A DNA stretch of 64,000 bases from Sunxiuqinia rutila (GTDB lineage: Bacteria; Bacteroidota; Bacteroidia; Bacteroidales; Prolixibacteraceae): the NCBI RefSeq assembly GCF_050589705.1, contig NZ_JBNGOT010000004.1, positions 364,975-428,974 of the forward strand, read 5' to 3'. Within the stretch, counting starts at the first letter, position 1, and every line of letters begins with the position of its first letter. Both the position numbers and the translations under genes were made by a program. The notes under the pieces are model-generated. The model was not told the origin of the DNA. It did not search any database and saw nothing but the letters and a program-made list of their open reading frames with translations. Shown piece by piece: positions 45,150 through 55,012 of the stretch.

Positions 45150-47537
45150 TTACTCATACCGCAAGGCTTCTACCGGGTTCCGTGTCGCTGCCCGCCAGCT
45201 TTGCCAGCTAACCGTTAGCAGCGCGATGCCCAAGGCCAGCAAACCAGCTAAAGCAAATATCCACCAACTTAAGGTGGTCTTGTAGGCAAAGTTCTCCAGC
45301 CACCTACTCATGGCATACCAGGCAATCGGGCAGGCAATTACAAAAGCAATGGTGACCCACTTGATAAAGTCTTTGTTGAGCAAAGTAAGGATTTCAAAGA
45401 TTGTGGCGCCATTCACTTTCCGGATGCCAATTTCTTTGGTCCGCTGTTGTGCAATAAATAGCGAAAGTGCACTGATCCCGATGATACTAATCAGCACACC
45501 AAGGATGGAAAAGCTAAGCAGAATACGACTCAATATGACTTCGGCTTTGTACTGTTGAGCAATCTGTTCATCCATAAAAAAGTAACTGAATTCCTGCTCC
45601 GGGTAAAGTTGCTGCCAAACCTGTTTCACGTCATTCATTGCCGCTTGAAGGTTTCCGGGGTTTAGCCGAACATGTGTAAACCGTGCACGCCTGGCTGATT
45701 CATCCAGCCAGAAAGCAAAATCGCCAATCGGCTGATGAGCTGAATTGTAATTAAAATCTTTGGCAACACCAATGAAACTTATCCGTTCCTGATCGGGCTC
45801 CAAAGGTTGGGTTTGCTGATAAGCATGCAGCGCATCCAGGCTTCCGTGTCTTTCAATCAGTCGATGGTACAAATGCTCATTAATTACCATGCCCCGTACT
45901 GTATCGGCAGCTGGGTTGATCCAGTTTTCAGCCAACTGAATATTCATGGTTTTCAGGTAGTCGTAGTTCGCAAATACAAACTCAGCGCTGCCGTCAATAC
46001 CCAGGCCTTCAAGATTTATACTTTGCGTAGGATATCCAAAATGCTGGCTGGTAAATCCAACAGCAGCGACTGAACTTAGCTTTTCCAGTTCGCTGGCAAA
46101 AACAGCCGGATCTTTTGAAAAATCGCTCACCTTTACCACCACCACATTCTCCTGGTCAAAACCAAGTGACTGATTGGCAATAAAATTGATTTGCTTGTTC
46201 ACTAAAACCGTACCGCAGAGCAGCAAAATAACAATAGACACCTGCCCAATCAGCAAGGATTTCAAAACAACACTTCCCGAGAAATTCGTTCTCTCCCAAA
46301 GAATATCAATAGTTGATGTTTTCTTCAACAAAAAGAAGTAGCTGAAAATGGCTGTTAACCCCAAACAAAGAGCAACAACCAGCCCCATGACAACATAAAC
46401 CACCGGCTCAGAATAGTAGACTCGGAAATCAATATCGAAGATCCGATTAATGGCTGGACGAATGCTTTCAGCCAAAATCAAAGCAAGTACCATGGACAAG
46501 CCACAAAAGAAAAAAACCTCTACCAACACCTGCCTGATGAGCTGAGTGACGTTCGCCCCCAACGATTTTTTCAAGCCCAGCTCTTTAGAACGTTTTATGA
46601 GTTTAGCCAAAGTCAGGTTGATAAAGTTCAACAGCGAAGTCAACAAAATCACGCTAGCGATAAGCACAAACAAACCGATATTGATCTTGCTTGAACTTTC
46701 CTTTAACTCAAACCGGTAATCCGATTTCAGATGAATATCAGCAAGCGGGATCAATCCAAACCGGTAATCTTTCGGGCCTCGTGTCTCCTTCAAACTACTG
46801 GCATTAAAATAGTCCAGCAACTTTGCAACCACCGTCGATGGCGCTGCATGCTCCTTCAGTTTGATGTAATTGTAAGTCCAGTGTATTTTTAGTTCGGGCA
46901 ACGAGGCATACCGCTCACTAAGTGCACCTTTTTGCGAAAGCAGAACATGATAATTGAAGTGTGTTTTAGGATACGTATTCCGGACTACTCCCCGTATTTC
47001 GTAAGCCCCCAAATCACGCATGTATTGCAAGGCATCAACCTCCAGAATCTTTCCAATGGGGTTTTCATCAGGAAAATACTTTTGAGCAAAGGCCTCTGAA
47101 ACAAAAGCAGTGTTGGGCTTATTGATTTCGGTCAGATCTCCTACGACGCTTTCAACCATAAAAAGATCCATAAAAGCCTGATCAACCGACAAAACATCTT
47201 CTTGCTGAATGGCTTGCCCATCGATGGTTATCGTCCCAACCGGCGTATGCGAGAATTGAGTGGCCACTTCTAATTCGGGTAGGGTTACTGCCGCTTTATG
47301 AACCATGCCTAAGCTTCGTGCCCAATCCTTAAATCCCTGCCCTTCAGGCGACGAGCTAACCCGATAAATGTTCTGGTAGCCCTCAAAGTGGGTATCAAAG
47401 CTTTTTTCATTCATCACATGCAAAAAGAGAACGAAAAAAGACGTAATCCCAACTGTCAGTCCGACAACATTGATGAGCGAGAAGGTTTTGTCGCTCAAAA
47501 CCCTACGGATAAATAATTTGAAGCTGTACCAAATCAT
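45150..47537 (-). CDS. FtsX/MacB-type ABC transporter permease 1
   Basis: 795 residues starting MIWYSFKLFIRRVL at the ATG at 47537. Layout: N-terminal helix, MacB-type periplasmic core (about 45-270), three helices with an FtsX domain (near 280-400), a second soluble domain, and a C-terminal FtsX domain ending RNPVEALRYE. It lacks an ATPase domain and would use the ATPase encoded at 55013-55711. Such MacB/LolC-type permeases drive substrate transfer across the periplasm with HlyD and TolC partners. The last ~100 codons are nearly the same as in the three following paralogues while the rest is diverged. Confidence 0.87.
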   Translation of the reverse strand: MIWYSFKLFIRRVLSDKTFSLINVVGLTVGITSFFVLFLHVMNEKSFDTHFEGYQNIYRVSSSPEGQGFKDWARSLGMVHKAAVTLPELEVATQFSHTPVGTITIDGQAIQQEDVLSVDQAFMDLFMVESVVGDLTEINKPNTAFVSEAFAQKYFPDENPIGKILEVDALQYMRDLGAYEIRGVVRNTYPKTHFNYHVLLSQKGALSERYASLPELKIHWTYNYIKLKEHAAPSTVVAKLLDYFNASSLKETRGPKDYRFGLIPLADIHLKSDYRFELKESSSKINIGLFVLIASVILLTSLLNFINLTLAKLIKRSKELGLKKSLGANVTQLIRQVLVEVFFFCGLSMVLALILAESIRPAINRIFDIDFRVYYSEPVVYVVMGLVVALCLGLTAIFSYFFLLKKTSTIDILWERTNFSGSVVLKSLLIGQVSIVILLLCGTVLVNKQINFIANQSLGFDQENVVVVKVSDFSKDPAVFASELEKLSSVAAVGFTSQHFGYPTQSINLEGLGIDGSAEFVFANYDYLKTMNIQLAENWINPAADTVRGMVINEHLYHRLIERHGSLDALHAYQQTQPLEPDQERISFIGVAKDFNYNSAHQPIGDFAFWLDESARRARFTHVRLNPGNLQAAMNDVKQVWQQLYPEQEFSYFFMDEQIAQQYKAEVILSRILLSFSILGVLISIIGISALSLFIAQQRTKEIGIRKVNGATIFEILTLLNKDFIKWVTIAFVIACPIAWYAMSRWLENFAYKTTLSWWIFALAGLLALGIALLTVSWQSWRAATRNPVEALRYE

Positions 47538-47696
47538 AGGCAAAATTATTAAAGCATTTTCACACTATATCTACATTCAGCAATTTATCCTTCTTCACAG
47601 AATTCACTCCTAAATTCCTCACTCCCAACATTATTTCTTGCAACCAGTCAATTACTTCAGATCTCATTCAAAATAAAACCCAAAGTGGATATTTAC

Positions 47697-50039
47697 TTAC
47701 TCATACCTCAGCGCTTCTACCGGATTCCGCGTTGCCGCCCGCCAGCTTTGCCAACTAACCGTTAGCAGCGCAATTCCCAAGGCCAGCAAACCTGCCAGCG
47801 CAAAGATCCACCAACTCAAGGTGGTTTTGTAGGCGAAATTTTCAAGCCATTTACTCATCGCATACCAGGCAATGGGACAGGCAAGTACAAAAGCAATAGC
47901 CACCCATTTGACAAAGTCTTTATTCAGCATCGCCATCACTTCGATAATCGTGGCCCCATTGACTTTGCAGATGCCGATTTCTTTGGTCATAGCTACCGAA
48001 TGTTGTATAATTTGCCCAAGCAAGCCCAAGCAGGTGATAAAAATTGTGATGAACGAAAAGAAACTTATTGCCTTTCCTTGTTTCTCTTCCTTTTTATAAA
48101 GTGAATTGAAATATTGATTGTAAAAAACAGGATCAAATGGATAATTCGGGATAATAGTTCCCCATAATTTTTTGAGCTGCTTCATTTGCTCAAGAGCACT
48201 TCCTTCCATAAGTCTGACATTTAGAAAAAAACGACTTTCTTTGGAATAGATTAGACAAGTTGGTTCAATTGAAGAATGTAACGAAGCAGTATTAAAATCA
48301 CTTACCACCCCAACAATAGTAATTCCCCAAAATAGTTTGTCCTTTACCTTTAAAAGCTCCTCTAAATTATCACATCCGAAGGCTTTCAAAGTGGCTCGGT
48401 TAACCAGACATGCTTTCTCCAGATCTGAAGGCAAAAAATTTCTTCCTTCCACACAAGAAATGCCCATCGTTGATATAAAATCCTCATCTCCACTAATACC
48501 AAGAACATTAAATGCTTTTCCAATACTTTCCTCAGTTCCTTCAAGATTTATATAGCCGGGGCCACCATCACTCCAAGAACAGTTTTGCACGAATGAGAGA
48601 CCCTCAACTTGACTTTTCAATACGTCATGTGCCTTAAATGCCCCAGGTACTTCCAACTTAACAACACGTTCGGCATCAAAACCTAGTGACTTTTCATGTA
48701 GCATCTTTAATTGCCCATTAATAGCAATAGCACAGACAATTAAAACAATTGAGATTGATAACTGAAACACAGTAAGAAATGAACTCAGCTTATTGCGGTA
48801 CCCAATCTTCCTCCGTTTCAGCAAATAACTTATTCCATTTTTACTACTAGACCATCCAGAAATAAAAGATACCAGACATATTATTCCCAACACCATGCAC
48901 AATAGGAAAATTATGAGTCTGCTTGAATACAAATCTGTAAAGGTCAGTGACGTTTGTGAGATACTGTTTACCATTGGTAATCCAAACCACACTATACAGA
49001 TAGAAACAATTAAAGCAATACCTATCGACAACGATGATTCTATAAAGCAATAAGATACGATATGCTTAAATCTGGCACCGTGAATAAGATTAATCCCTGT
49101 TTTTGTTTTTGATGCAAGCTGAGATGCCAACAGGAAGTGTATATAGTTGACAAGGGACAAGATCAGAATAAGCCCTCCGATTGCGGCAAACAAATAAATT
49201 AAGGCTGTATTGCCAACTTTGTTACGGTTACCATATATACCCGTCGTAAAGTACATACTTTTTATAGGCTGTAGTGATACTTGACCTACATTAGGATTAT
49301 AGACAGACAATGTGCTATTAAGTGATTGGCCCAATTTTTCAGGGCTACTATCTCCTTTCAGTAAAATAAAATGGTTGGTTGGCTTAACTCGCTTGCCATT
49401 TCGTTGGCTATTACCAAATCGATAGCTGAGATTCTCTGAATTTAAAATTAAATCGGCCCTAAAACTACTTTCAGCTGGCAAATCTTGAATTATTGCTGTT
49501 ACTGTTAATTTATTGTTGTTAAAAGCACTTACCACCTTCCCAAGAGGATCAATACCCGGAAATAGTCTCTTTGCTGTTGACTCTGGAAGCACAATCGAAT
49601 TTTTATCAGGCATTGGAACATCACTCAAACATTGAAGTACTTTAATAGAGAACAGATCGAAAAATTCGTTTGTTGTACAGATAAAATGTGGTGTTTTTAG
49701 AAACGTATTCTCTGTATGAAATAAAAAAGGCCATATTTCTTTCTGATAAACAGGACATGCCATCTCAATATCCGGATATTTAGTGTTCAAAACCGAATAA
49801 AGTTCATAGTCTATATCTACATTTTGCTCATGCCCATTTTTCTCAACCAGCCGATACAAGCGCTGATGATTTTCGTACACCGTATCCATACGATATTCTT
49901 GATTCACAAAAAGCGAAATGCTTATAAATGCAGCAAGCCCTATTGCAAATCCCAATATCCCAAGAAATGAATATATTTTTCGTCTTTTTAACGACCTAAA
50001 TGCTCTTTTAAGGTTGTGTCCCATCATTGAACCAATCAT
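47697..50039 (-). CDS. FtsX/MacB-type ABC transporter permease 2
   Basis: 780 residues with the same plan: N-terminal helix (FLGILGFAIGLAAFISISLF), periplasmic core, FtsX helices around 285-400, a second domain, and a C-terminal FtsX helix set. The middle is the most divergent of the four paralogues and more AT-rich, while the final ~100 codons match them closely. One small change in the conserved KEIGIxKVNGA loop gives Cys in place of Arg. A large number of Phe and Cys residues (for example the Cys-rich first core) distinguish it. It should pair with the same ATPase. Confidence 0.87.
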   Translation of the reverse strand: MIGSMMGHNLKRAFRSLKRRKIYSFLGILGFAIGLAAFISISLFVNQEYRMDTVYENHQRLYRLVEKNGHEQNVDIDYELYSVLNTKYPDIEMACPVYQKEIWPFLFHTENTFLKTPHFICTTNEFFDLFSIKVLQCLSDVPMPDKNSIVLPESTAKRLFPGIDPLGKVVSAFNNNKLTVTAIIQDLPAESSFRADLILNSENLSYRFGNSQRNGKRVKPTNHFILLKGDSSPEKLGQSLNSTLSVYNPNVGQVSLQPIKSMYFTTGIYGNRNKVGNTALIYLFAAIGGLILILSLVNYIHFLLASQLASKTKTGINLIHGARFKHIVSYCFIESSLSIGIALIVSICIVWFGLPMVNSISQTSLTFTDLYSSRLIIFLLCMVLGIICLVSFISGWSSSKNGISYLLKRRKIGYRNKLSSFLTVFQLSISIVLIVCAIAINGQLKMLHEKSLGFDAERVVKLEVPGAFKAHDVLKSQVEGLSFVQNCSWSDGGPGYINLEGTEESIGKAFNVLGISGDEDFISTMGISCVEGRNFLPSDLEKACLVNRATLKAFGCDNLEELLKVKDKLFWGITIVGVVSDFNTASLHSSIEPTCLIYSKESRFFLNVRLMEGSALEQMKQLKKLWGTIIPNYPFDPVFYNQYFNSLYKKEEKQGKAISFFSFITIFITCLGLLGQIIQHSVAMTKEIGICKVNGATIIEVMAMLNKDFVKWVAIAFVLACPIAWYAMSKWLENFAYKTTLSWWIFALAGLLALGIALLTVSWQSWRAATRNPVEALRYE

Positions 50040-50138
50040 TTTCTTTTACTATTGTTTCTCATTCTGTCTTTTCAAAGTTAAGAAGCCCCAAACTCCTCCT
50101 TTTAACTGTTCTTGCTTTAGTCAACGTGTGATGTAGTG

Positions 50139-52469
50139 TTACTCATACCGCAAGGCTTCAACCGGATTCCGCGTTGCCGCCCGCCAGCTTTGCCAACTAA
50201 CCGTTAGCAGCGCAATTCCCAAGGCCAGGAATCCAGCCAAGGCAAATATCCACCAGCTTAAGGTGGTTTTGTAGGCGAAGTTTTCCAACCATTTACTCAT
50301 GGCATACCAGGCAATGGGGCAGGCAAGCACAAAAGCAATGACAACCCACTTCACAAAGTCCTTATTCAGCATGGCGAGTATTTCGGTTACTTTGGCCCCA
50401 TTGACTTTGCGAATGCCGATTTCTTTGGTACGACGATCAACAGCGTACCAAGTCATCCCAAACAAGCCGAAAGCTGTTAGGGAAAGGCTGATAATCGTAA
50501 AGAAGCCAATTATCCTTGCTGTTTTCGAGTAGTTACTGTGCAATTGTTCAAACTCATCACGAATAAAGGTGTAGTTGAAAATTTTATCGGGGAAATATTC
50601 CTCCCATCTTTTCTTTATCTCTGCCATTGTTGGAGCTAACCCATTCGCATTTAACCGTAACTGAAGGACCTGAATACTGCTTCCCTTTTCAGGATTGAAC
50701 AGAGAAATAATTGTTGGTTTTACCTGTTTACTGAATGGCTCTGTATAAAAATCAGCAATTACACCTTTTATGACAAGGCTTTTATCAAAAACAGGTAAGG
50801 GCTTCCCAACCGGATCATCGATGCCATATTTCCGAACGAATGTCTCATTTACAACAACCTGCTTACTTCCAACCGACTCACTCTTCGAAAAGATTTCACC
50901 CTCAATTAGCCTAAAGCTATGTGTTTTTAAGAAATCGCTGTCGAAAGTATAGGTCAGTACCGAAACATTATCGTCGTTCATTGCAATCCATGCATTCAGA
51001 AAACCGGAGCTGGACAGCGTTCCACACTGAACTCCACTTAATGCAGTAATATCATTTTTAAATGCTTTGAGTTTTAATCCGGAAATGTCGCCCCCGTTAA
51101 TCTGAATAATATTTTTATCGATATTGGATGTTTCTGTAATAAAATCCAATTGTTTGGAATACATCATTGCGCCAACAATCAGAATAATGGAAATCGTAAA
51201 TTGCAGAACCACCATACCATTGACAACCCGTGCCTTATGCTTCGGAGTGTCATTTTTCAGAAATTGAAAAGATTGGTTTCTAGCCATCCTGATGAATAGA
51301 TACAAGGACGGTATTACGATAAGCAGAAACAGCAGTATAACATAACCCGCAATAACCATTCTGTTGGCAAGAAAAGACAAGGAAACATAAGCATTAAACA
51401 GTGAATTAAATACTGGAAGAAGCAAGATTACGAGAATAAATGACAATAAAAATCCCACAAAAACAGCTAAAAATGTTTCACTAACCAGCTGAATTCCGAG
51501 TTGCTTTTTGTCCGCCCCCAATATTCCTTGAATCCCGGTGTTCTTTTCATTTTGAAACATACGTACCAGGTACATATTCATGTAGTTGAAGCAGGAGATA
51601 AACAGAATCGCAATTGTTGCGAGTATGCTTATGTACAAAAAAGAACGATCCCGATGCATCAGAAACTCCCAGCTGCTTTGTGTTTCACTCTTATCAAAAT
51701 ACACATCCGTAAGCGGTTGGAGGTAATATTGGCACTCCTGTGTTAGCTTAGGAAGCACACTGCCATCTTTCTTCATTTGTGCCAAAACAGAGGCTGACGA
51801 AGCTTTTTTATCGAGCTTTACAAAAGTTACTCCACCGTAATAAGAACCTAAATCGATAGGCAGTAGCACATCGAACTTCAGAAAGGAAGCAGCCTCCGAA
51901 TCATCAACTACGGATGTGATTGTATAGAGAGTTGCATTGTTATTCTCATGAAGTGAAAAAGTCTTTCCGACAACATTGGTCTCACCAAAAATCAGCTTTG
52001 CTTTGCTGGCACTCACTGCGGCCTCTCCAGGACTTGAAAGAGTTTTTGCCACATCGCCATAAAGCGTAGGGATGGTGAAAAAACGATCAAGGTCTTTATC
52101 TGCAGAAACAAGCAAGAGTTTATCCGACCTAAAGTTATCAGCCTCAAAAATGACATTTTCATCCACGCGCTTAAACCGACAAAAAGTTTCAACTTCGTGA
52201 TACCGATCTTTCATCATCGAAGGCAATGCAGGCAAAATGAATGAGGTTTTTTCTTTGCTCTGCACATCCATCGGATTATCACTTTTCAGTAAAAATATCC
52301 GGTCTTTGGCTGGACTACCCTCCGAGATTTGCCACTCATTGGCTACAAATGCAATTAAGAGGTTACAGCAAGTAAGTCCAATAATCAAACTAAGAATAGA
52401 GATAATCGTAAAGACTTTATTCCGCCTCCAGTTGCGGATGATCAGGTTTAAATTTGTTTTTGAAAGCAT
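50139..52469 (-). CDS. FtsX/MacB-type ABC transporter permease 3
   Basis: 776 residues, starting MLSKTNLNLIIRNWRRNKVF. Architecture as in its neighbours: helix near 20-40, periplasmic core with YFDKSETQSSWEF, FtsX helices near 280-400, second core, and C-terminal FtsX domain (RTKEIGIRKVNGAKVTEIL onward). The segment from MLNKDFVKW to the end (77 residues) differs from the other three at only a few positions. It is 69 bp downstream of permease 4's... neighbour gap and likely in one transcription unit with them; no terminator was seen between the genes. Confidence 0.87.
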   Translation of the reverse strand: MLSKTNLNLIIRNWRRNKVFTIISILSLIIGLTCCNLLIAFVANEWQISEGSPAKDRIFLLKSDNPMDVQSKEKTSFILPALPSMMKDRYHEVETFCRFKRVDENVIFEADNFRSDKLLLVSADKDLDRFFTIPTLYGDVAKTLSSPGEAAVSASKAKLIFGETNVVGKTFSLHENNNATLYTITSVVDDSEAASFLKFDVLLPIDLGSYYGGVTFVKLDKKASSASVLAQMKKDGSVLPKLTQECQYYLQPLTDVYFDKSETQSSWEFLMHRDRSFLYISILATIAILFISCFNYMNMYLVRMFQNEKNTGIQGILGADKKQLGIQLVSETFLAVFVGFLLSFILVILLLPVFNSLFNAYVSLSFLANRMVIAGYVILLFLLIVIPSLYLFIRMARNQSFQFLKNDTPKHKARVVNGMVVLQFTISIILIVGAMMYSKQLDFITETSNIDKNIIQINGGDISGLKLKAFKNDITALSGVQCGTLSSSGFLNAWIAMNDDNVSVLTYTFDSDFLKTHSFRLIEGEIFSKSESVGSKQVVVNETFVRKYGIDDPVGKPLPVFDKSLVIKGVIADFYTEPFSKQVKPTIISLFNPEKGSSIQVLQLRLNANGLAPTMAEIKKRWEEYFPDKIFNYTFIRDEFEQLHSNYSKTARIIGFFTIISLSLTAFGLFGMTWYAVDRRTKEIGIRKVNGAKVTEILAMLNKDFVKWVVIAFVLACPIAWYAMSKWLENFAYKTTLSWWIFALAGFLALGIALLTVSWQSWRAATRNPVEALRYE

Positions 52470-52536
52470 CTGTATTTCTGTGTATTGTTATTGATATCAA
52501 TCGTTTTTTCTCTCTCAAACCATAAGAATGGAAACC

Positions 52537-54930
52537 TCACTCATACCGCAGCGCTTCCACCGGGTTACGGGTAGCTGCCCGCCAGCTTTGCCAGCTAACT
52601 GTTAGCAGAGCAATTCCCAAGGCCAACACACCTGCCAACGCAAAAATCCACCAGCTTAAGGTGGTTTTGTAGGCAAAATTCTCTAACCATTTACTCATGG
52701 CATACCAGGCAATTGGGCAGGCAAGTACAAAAGCAATAGTCACCCATTTGACAAAGTCTTTATTCAGCATCGCCATCACTTCGATAGTCGTGGCGCCGTT
52801 TACTCTGCGGATACCAATTTCTTTAATCCTGCTGCGTGTATCGTAAAGCGAAATGGCAAACAAGCCAACCGACGAAATCAGGTAAGCAATAAGGGTGAAA
52901 AGTATATAGATCTCACTAAGTCGTTTTTCTTTCTGGTACATGGCTGCAATATCGTCGGATAAAAAAGTGTATTCGAATGTTTCTCCGGGGTTAAGTTCAC
53001 TAAATAGCTTCTGCACAAACTGAATTCCCCGCTGCGCTGCTCCCTCTTCAAACTGAATCATAAAATTGGCTTCAATATCTTCGAAATACACCATCGCCAA
53101 AGGGCGCGGTTTTACCGATAAATGTTCGGAGTTAAAGTCCTTAACAACACCAAGTATTTCAAACCCCGCATTCTCTTCATCAAAATTAGACCAATACTTA
53201 TTGAGAATTCTGGCAGAAGAAATATCCTCTATTGCCCAATACTTCTTGGCGGCCTCATTAATAACAACTTTATTCTCCCGCTGCTTATCTTTCTCTTTTT
53301 CAAAAAAGCGACCTTCCACTAGCTGTAAATCCAGCGTTGTAGCATAATCGGGAGTTACTGCCAAAAAATTAGCTGAAGCATAATCTCGGTCATCCCCCTG
53401 CAGCTTCCAAGGCATGGAATAGGTATTGATGGGCGACTTACCTTGCGTGAAAGACTTTATTGAACTATTGGCAGACAACTCATTTATTACGTACTGAAAA
53501 TTTCTCTTCGATTCTTCTCGCTGTGCAGCACGATCCTCCTGATTATCTAGGAAAGGCTGCTCATAAAAAAGTTTAGTCGTAATAATATTTGCAGAATGAA
53601 ATCCAAGATCTTTATCCAACATTAAATGAAGTTGCTTTACCACAACAATAGAAGCTATCAGCAAAATCAGAGAAAGTGTAAACTGAATCGTGGGCACCAC
53701 ATTCCTTCCCGCCAATTTATTCCCTGATAAAATTTGATTTTTCAGGCTTTTAACAACTGATATTCGCAGGTAAAACACCGAAGGATAAATCATAGCAACC
53801 AAAACAAGAGCCAGCAAAATAGCCAGGTTTAGTAAAAATACCTGCCAAGCTTCCGGGTTCAGTTCAACTCTTACTATCCGATTAAAATGTGGCAGCATAA
53901 AAATAAACGCTCCTGAAATCAGTATTGCTGACAAACAAATAAGCAATCCCAATTCCGTCAGCTTTTGATAAAAAACATGCTTTTGGCTTGCTCCCGAAAT
54001 TTTATTGATCCCAATGTTTTTTACCGACGAATTAATGCTGATGATCTGTAAATTTGAAAAGTTAAGTAGTGTGATGACGAAAATAACAGCTACAATGACG
54101 AATAAAATATAGATGTTTTTGGGATTGCCATGTTTGGGAAAAAGCCCGTTAAATGCAGCCCTGGAGTCATCGTTGTATATTTCGTCGAAAGCCATCACAT
54201 TCATGCGGCTGTTCTTAAATTGCGAATGCTGATGCCCCAGGTTCTTTATTTTTTCAACAAAACCGGTTTTATCGAAACCGCCATCAACTAAAATAAAATT
54301 AACACCCGAACGACTAAATGAAGCGGAATGATTAGGCAGAATAAAGTCGAAAGTAATGGAACTGTTGGAAGGAGGAGCTTCGACAATTCCTTTTACCGTA
54401 TAGTTTCTTTGCACGCCACCCGACAGTTTGACCACCTTCCCCATTGGATTCCCGGCACCAAACAACCGTTTGGCAAACCGGTCAGTAAACAGCACCGCAT
54501 CCGGCTCTTTCAACACAGCACTTCGATCTCCTGTTTTTAATTTGAAATCAAAAATATCCAGGAAAGTACTGTCGACCACAATACCTTCTGGAGAAACAGA
54601 CCTATCTTCGTATTTGAAAAGGAACTCCCCCTTGGGATACTTCTTTACACTTGTAAAATTCTCAATTCCGGGATAATCCTTATAATTAAACCCGAAAAAG
54701 AAATTGGCCTCAATTGCCTCCAACTGGCTTTCTGCCGATTGCTGAACCGTTAACAGGTAAATATCCTTTTCACGTTTGTGAAAATCATCCATCGACAGTT
54801 CGTTGTGGATGTAAGTAAACAACAGCGAGATACAAAGCGCACAAAGCGAAACGGTTAATATACTACCAGCAAAAACCAAACGATTCGCCTTAAAGGTTTT
54901 GAAAGCGTATTTTAGATAGTGTCTAATCAT
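52537..54930 (-). CDS. FtsX/MacB-type ABC transporter permease 4
   Basis: 797 residues, starting MIRHYLKYAFKTFKANRLVF. It shows the duplicated core/FtsX plan of its neighbours. The first core has FFFGFNYKDYPGIENF and the second contains EQPFLDNQEDRAAQREE. It is the permease gene nearest the ATPase gene, 83 bp after its stop, with a fragment of another permease gene in between (54942-54995). The C-terminal FtsX domain again ends SWRAATRNPVEALRYE. It probably forms a homodimer or heterodimer with a paralogue in the complex. Confidence 0.87.
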   Translation of the reverse strand: MIRHYLKYAFKTFKANRLVFAGSILTVSLCALCISLLFTYIHNELSMDDFHKREKDIYLLTVQQSAESQLEAIEANFFFGFNYKDYPGIENFTSVKKYPKGEFLFKYEDRSVSPEGIVVDSTFLDIFDFKLKTGDRSAVLKEPDAVLFTDRFAKRLFGAGNPMGKVVKLSGGVQRNYTVKGIVEAPPSNSSITFDFILPNHSASFSRSGVNFILVDGGFDKTGFVEKIKNLGHQHSQFKNSRMNVMAFDEIYNDDSRAAFNGLFPKHGNPKNIYILFVIVAVIFVITLLNFSNLQIISINSSVKNIGINKISGASQKHVFYQKLTELGLLICLSAILISGAFIFMLPHFNRIVRVELNPEAWQVFLLNLAILLALVLVAMIYPSVFYLRISVVKSLKNQILSGNKLAGRNVVPTIQFTLSLILLIASIVVVKQLHLMLDKDLGFHSANIITTKLFYEQPFLDNQEDRAAQREESKRNFQYVINELSANSSIKSFTQGKSPINTYSMPWKLQGDDRDYASANFLAVTPDYATTLDLQLVEGRFFEKEKDKQRENKVVINEAAKKYWAIEDISSARILNKYWSNFDEENAGFEILGVVKDFNSEHLSVKPRPLAMVYFEDIEANFMIQFEEGAAQRGIQFVQKLFSELNPGETFEYTFLSDDIAAMYQKEKRLSEIYILFTLIAYLISSVGLFAISLYDTRSRIKEIGIRRVNGATTIEVMAMLNKDFVKWVTIAFVLACPIAWYAMSKWLENFAYKTTLSWWIFALAGVLALGIALLTVSWQSWRAATRNPVEALRYE

Positions 54931-54941
54931 AGTTCCTTTTT

Positions 54942-54995
54942 TTATTCACCCCTCAGGGCCTCCACCGGGTTACGCGTGGCTGCATACCAGCTCAC
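54942..54995 (-). pseudogene. Remnant of a fifth FtsX permease gene (C-terminal 17 codons)
   Basis: On the minus strand, GTG AGC TGG TAT and onward encode VSWYAATRNPVEALRGE followed by TAA. This matches the shared permease ending VSW-QSWR-AATRNPVEALRYE with four codons missing and the penultimate Tyr changed to Gly. It lies between the ATPase stop (55013) and permease 4. An AAGGAG stretch sits upstream of the GTG. It looks like what remains after internal deletion of the permease once adjacent to the ATPase gene. Confidence 0.7.
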
Positions 54996-55012
54996 GAAGC
55001 CCTAACTCCTTG

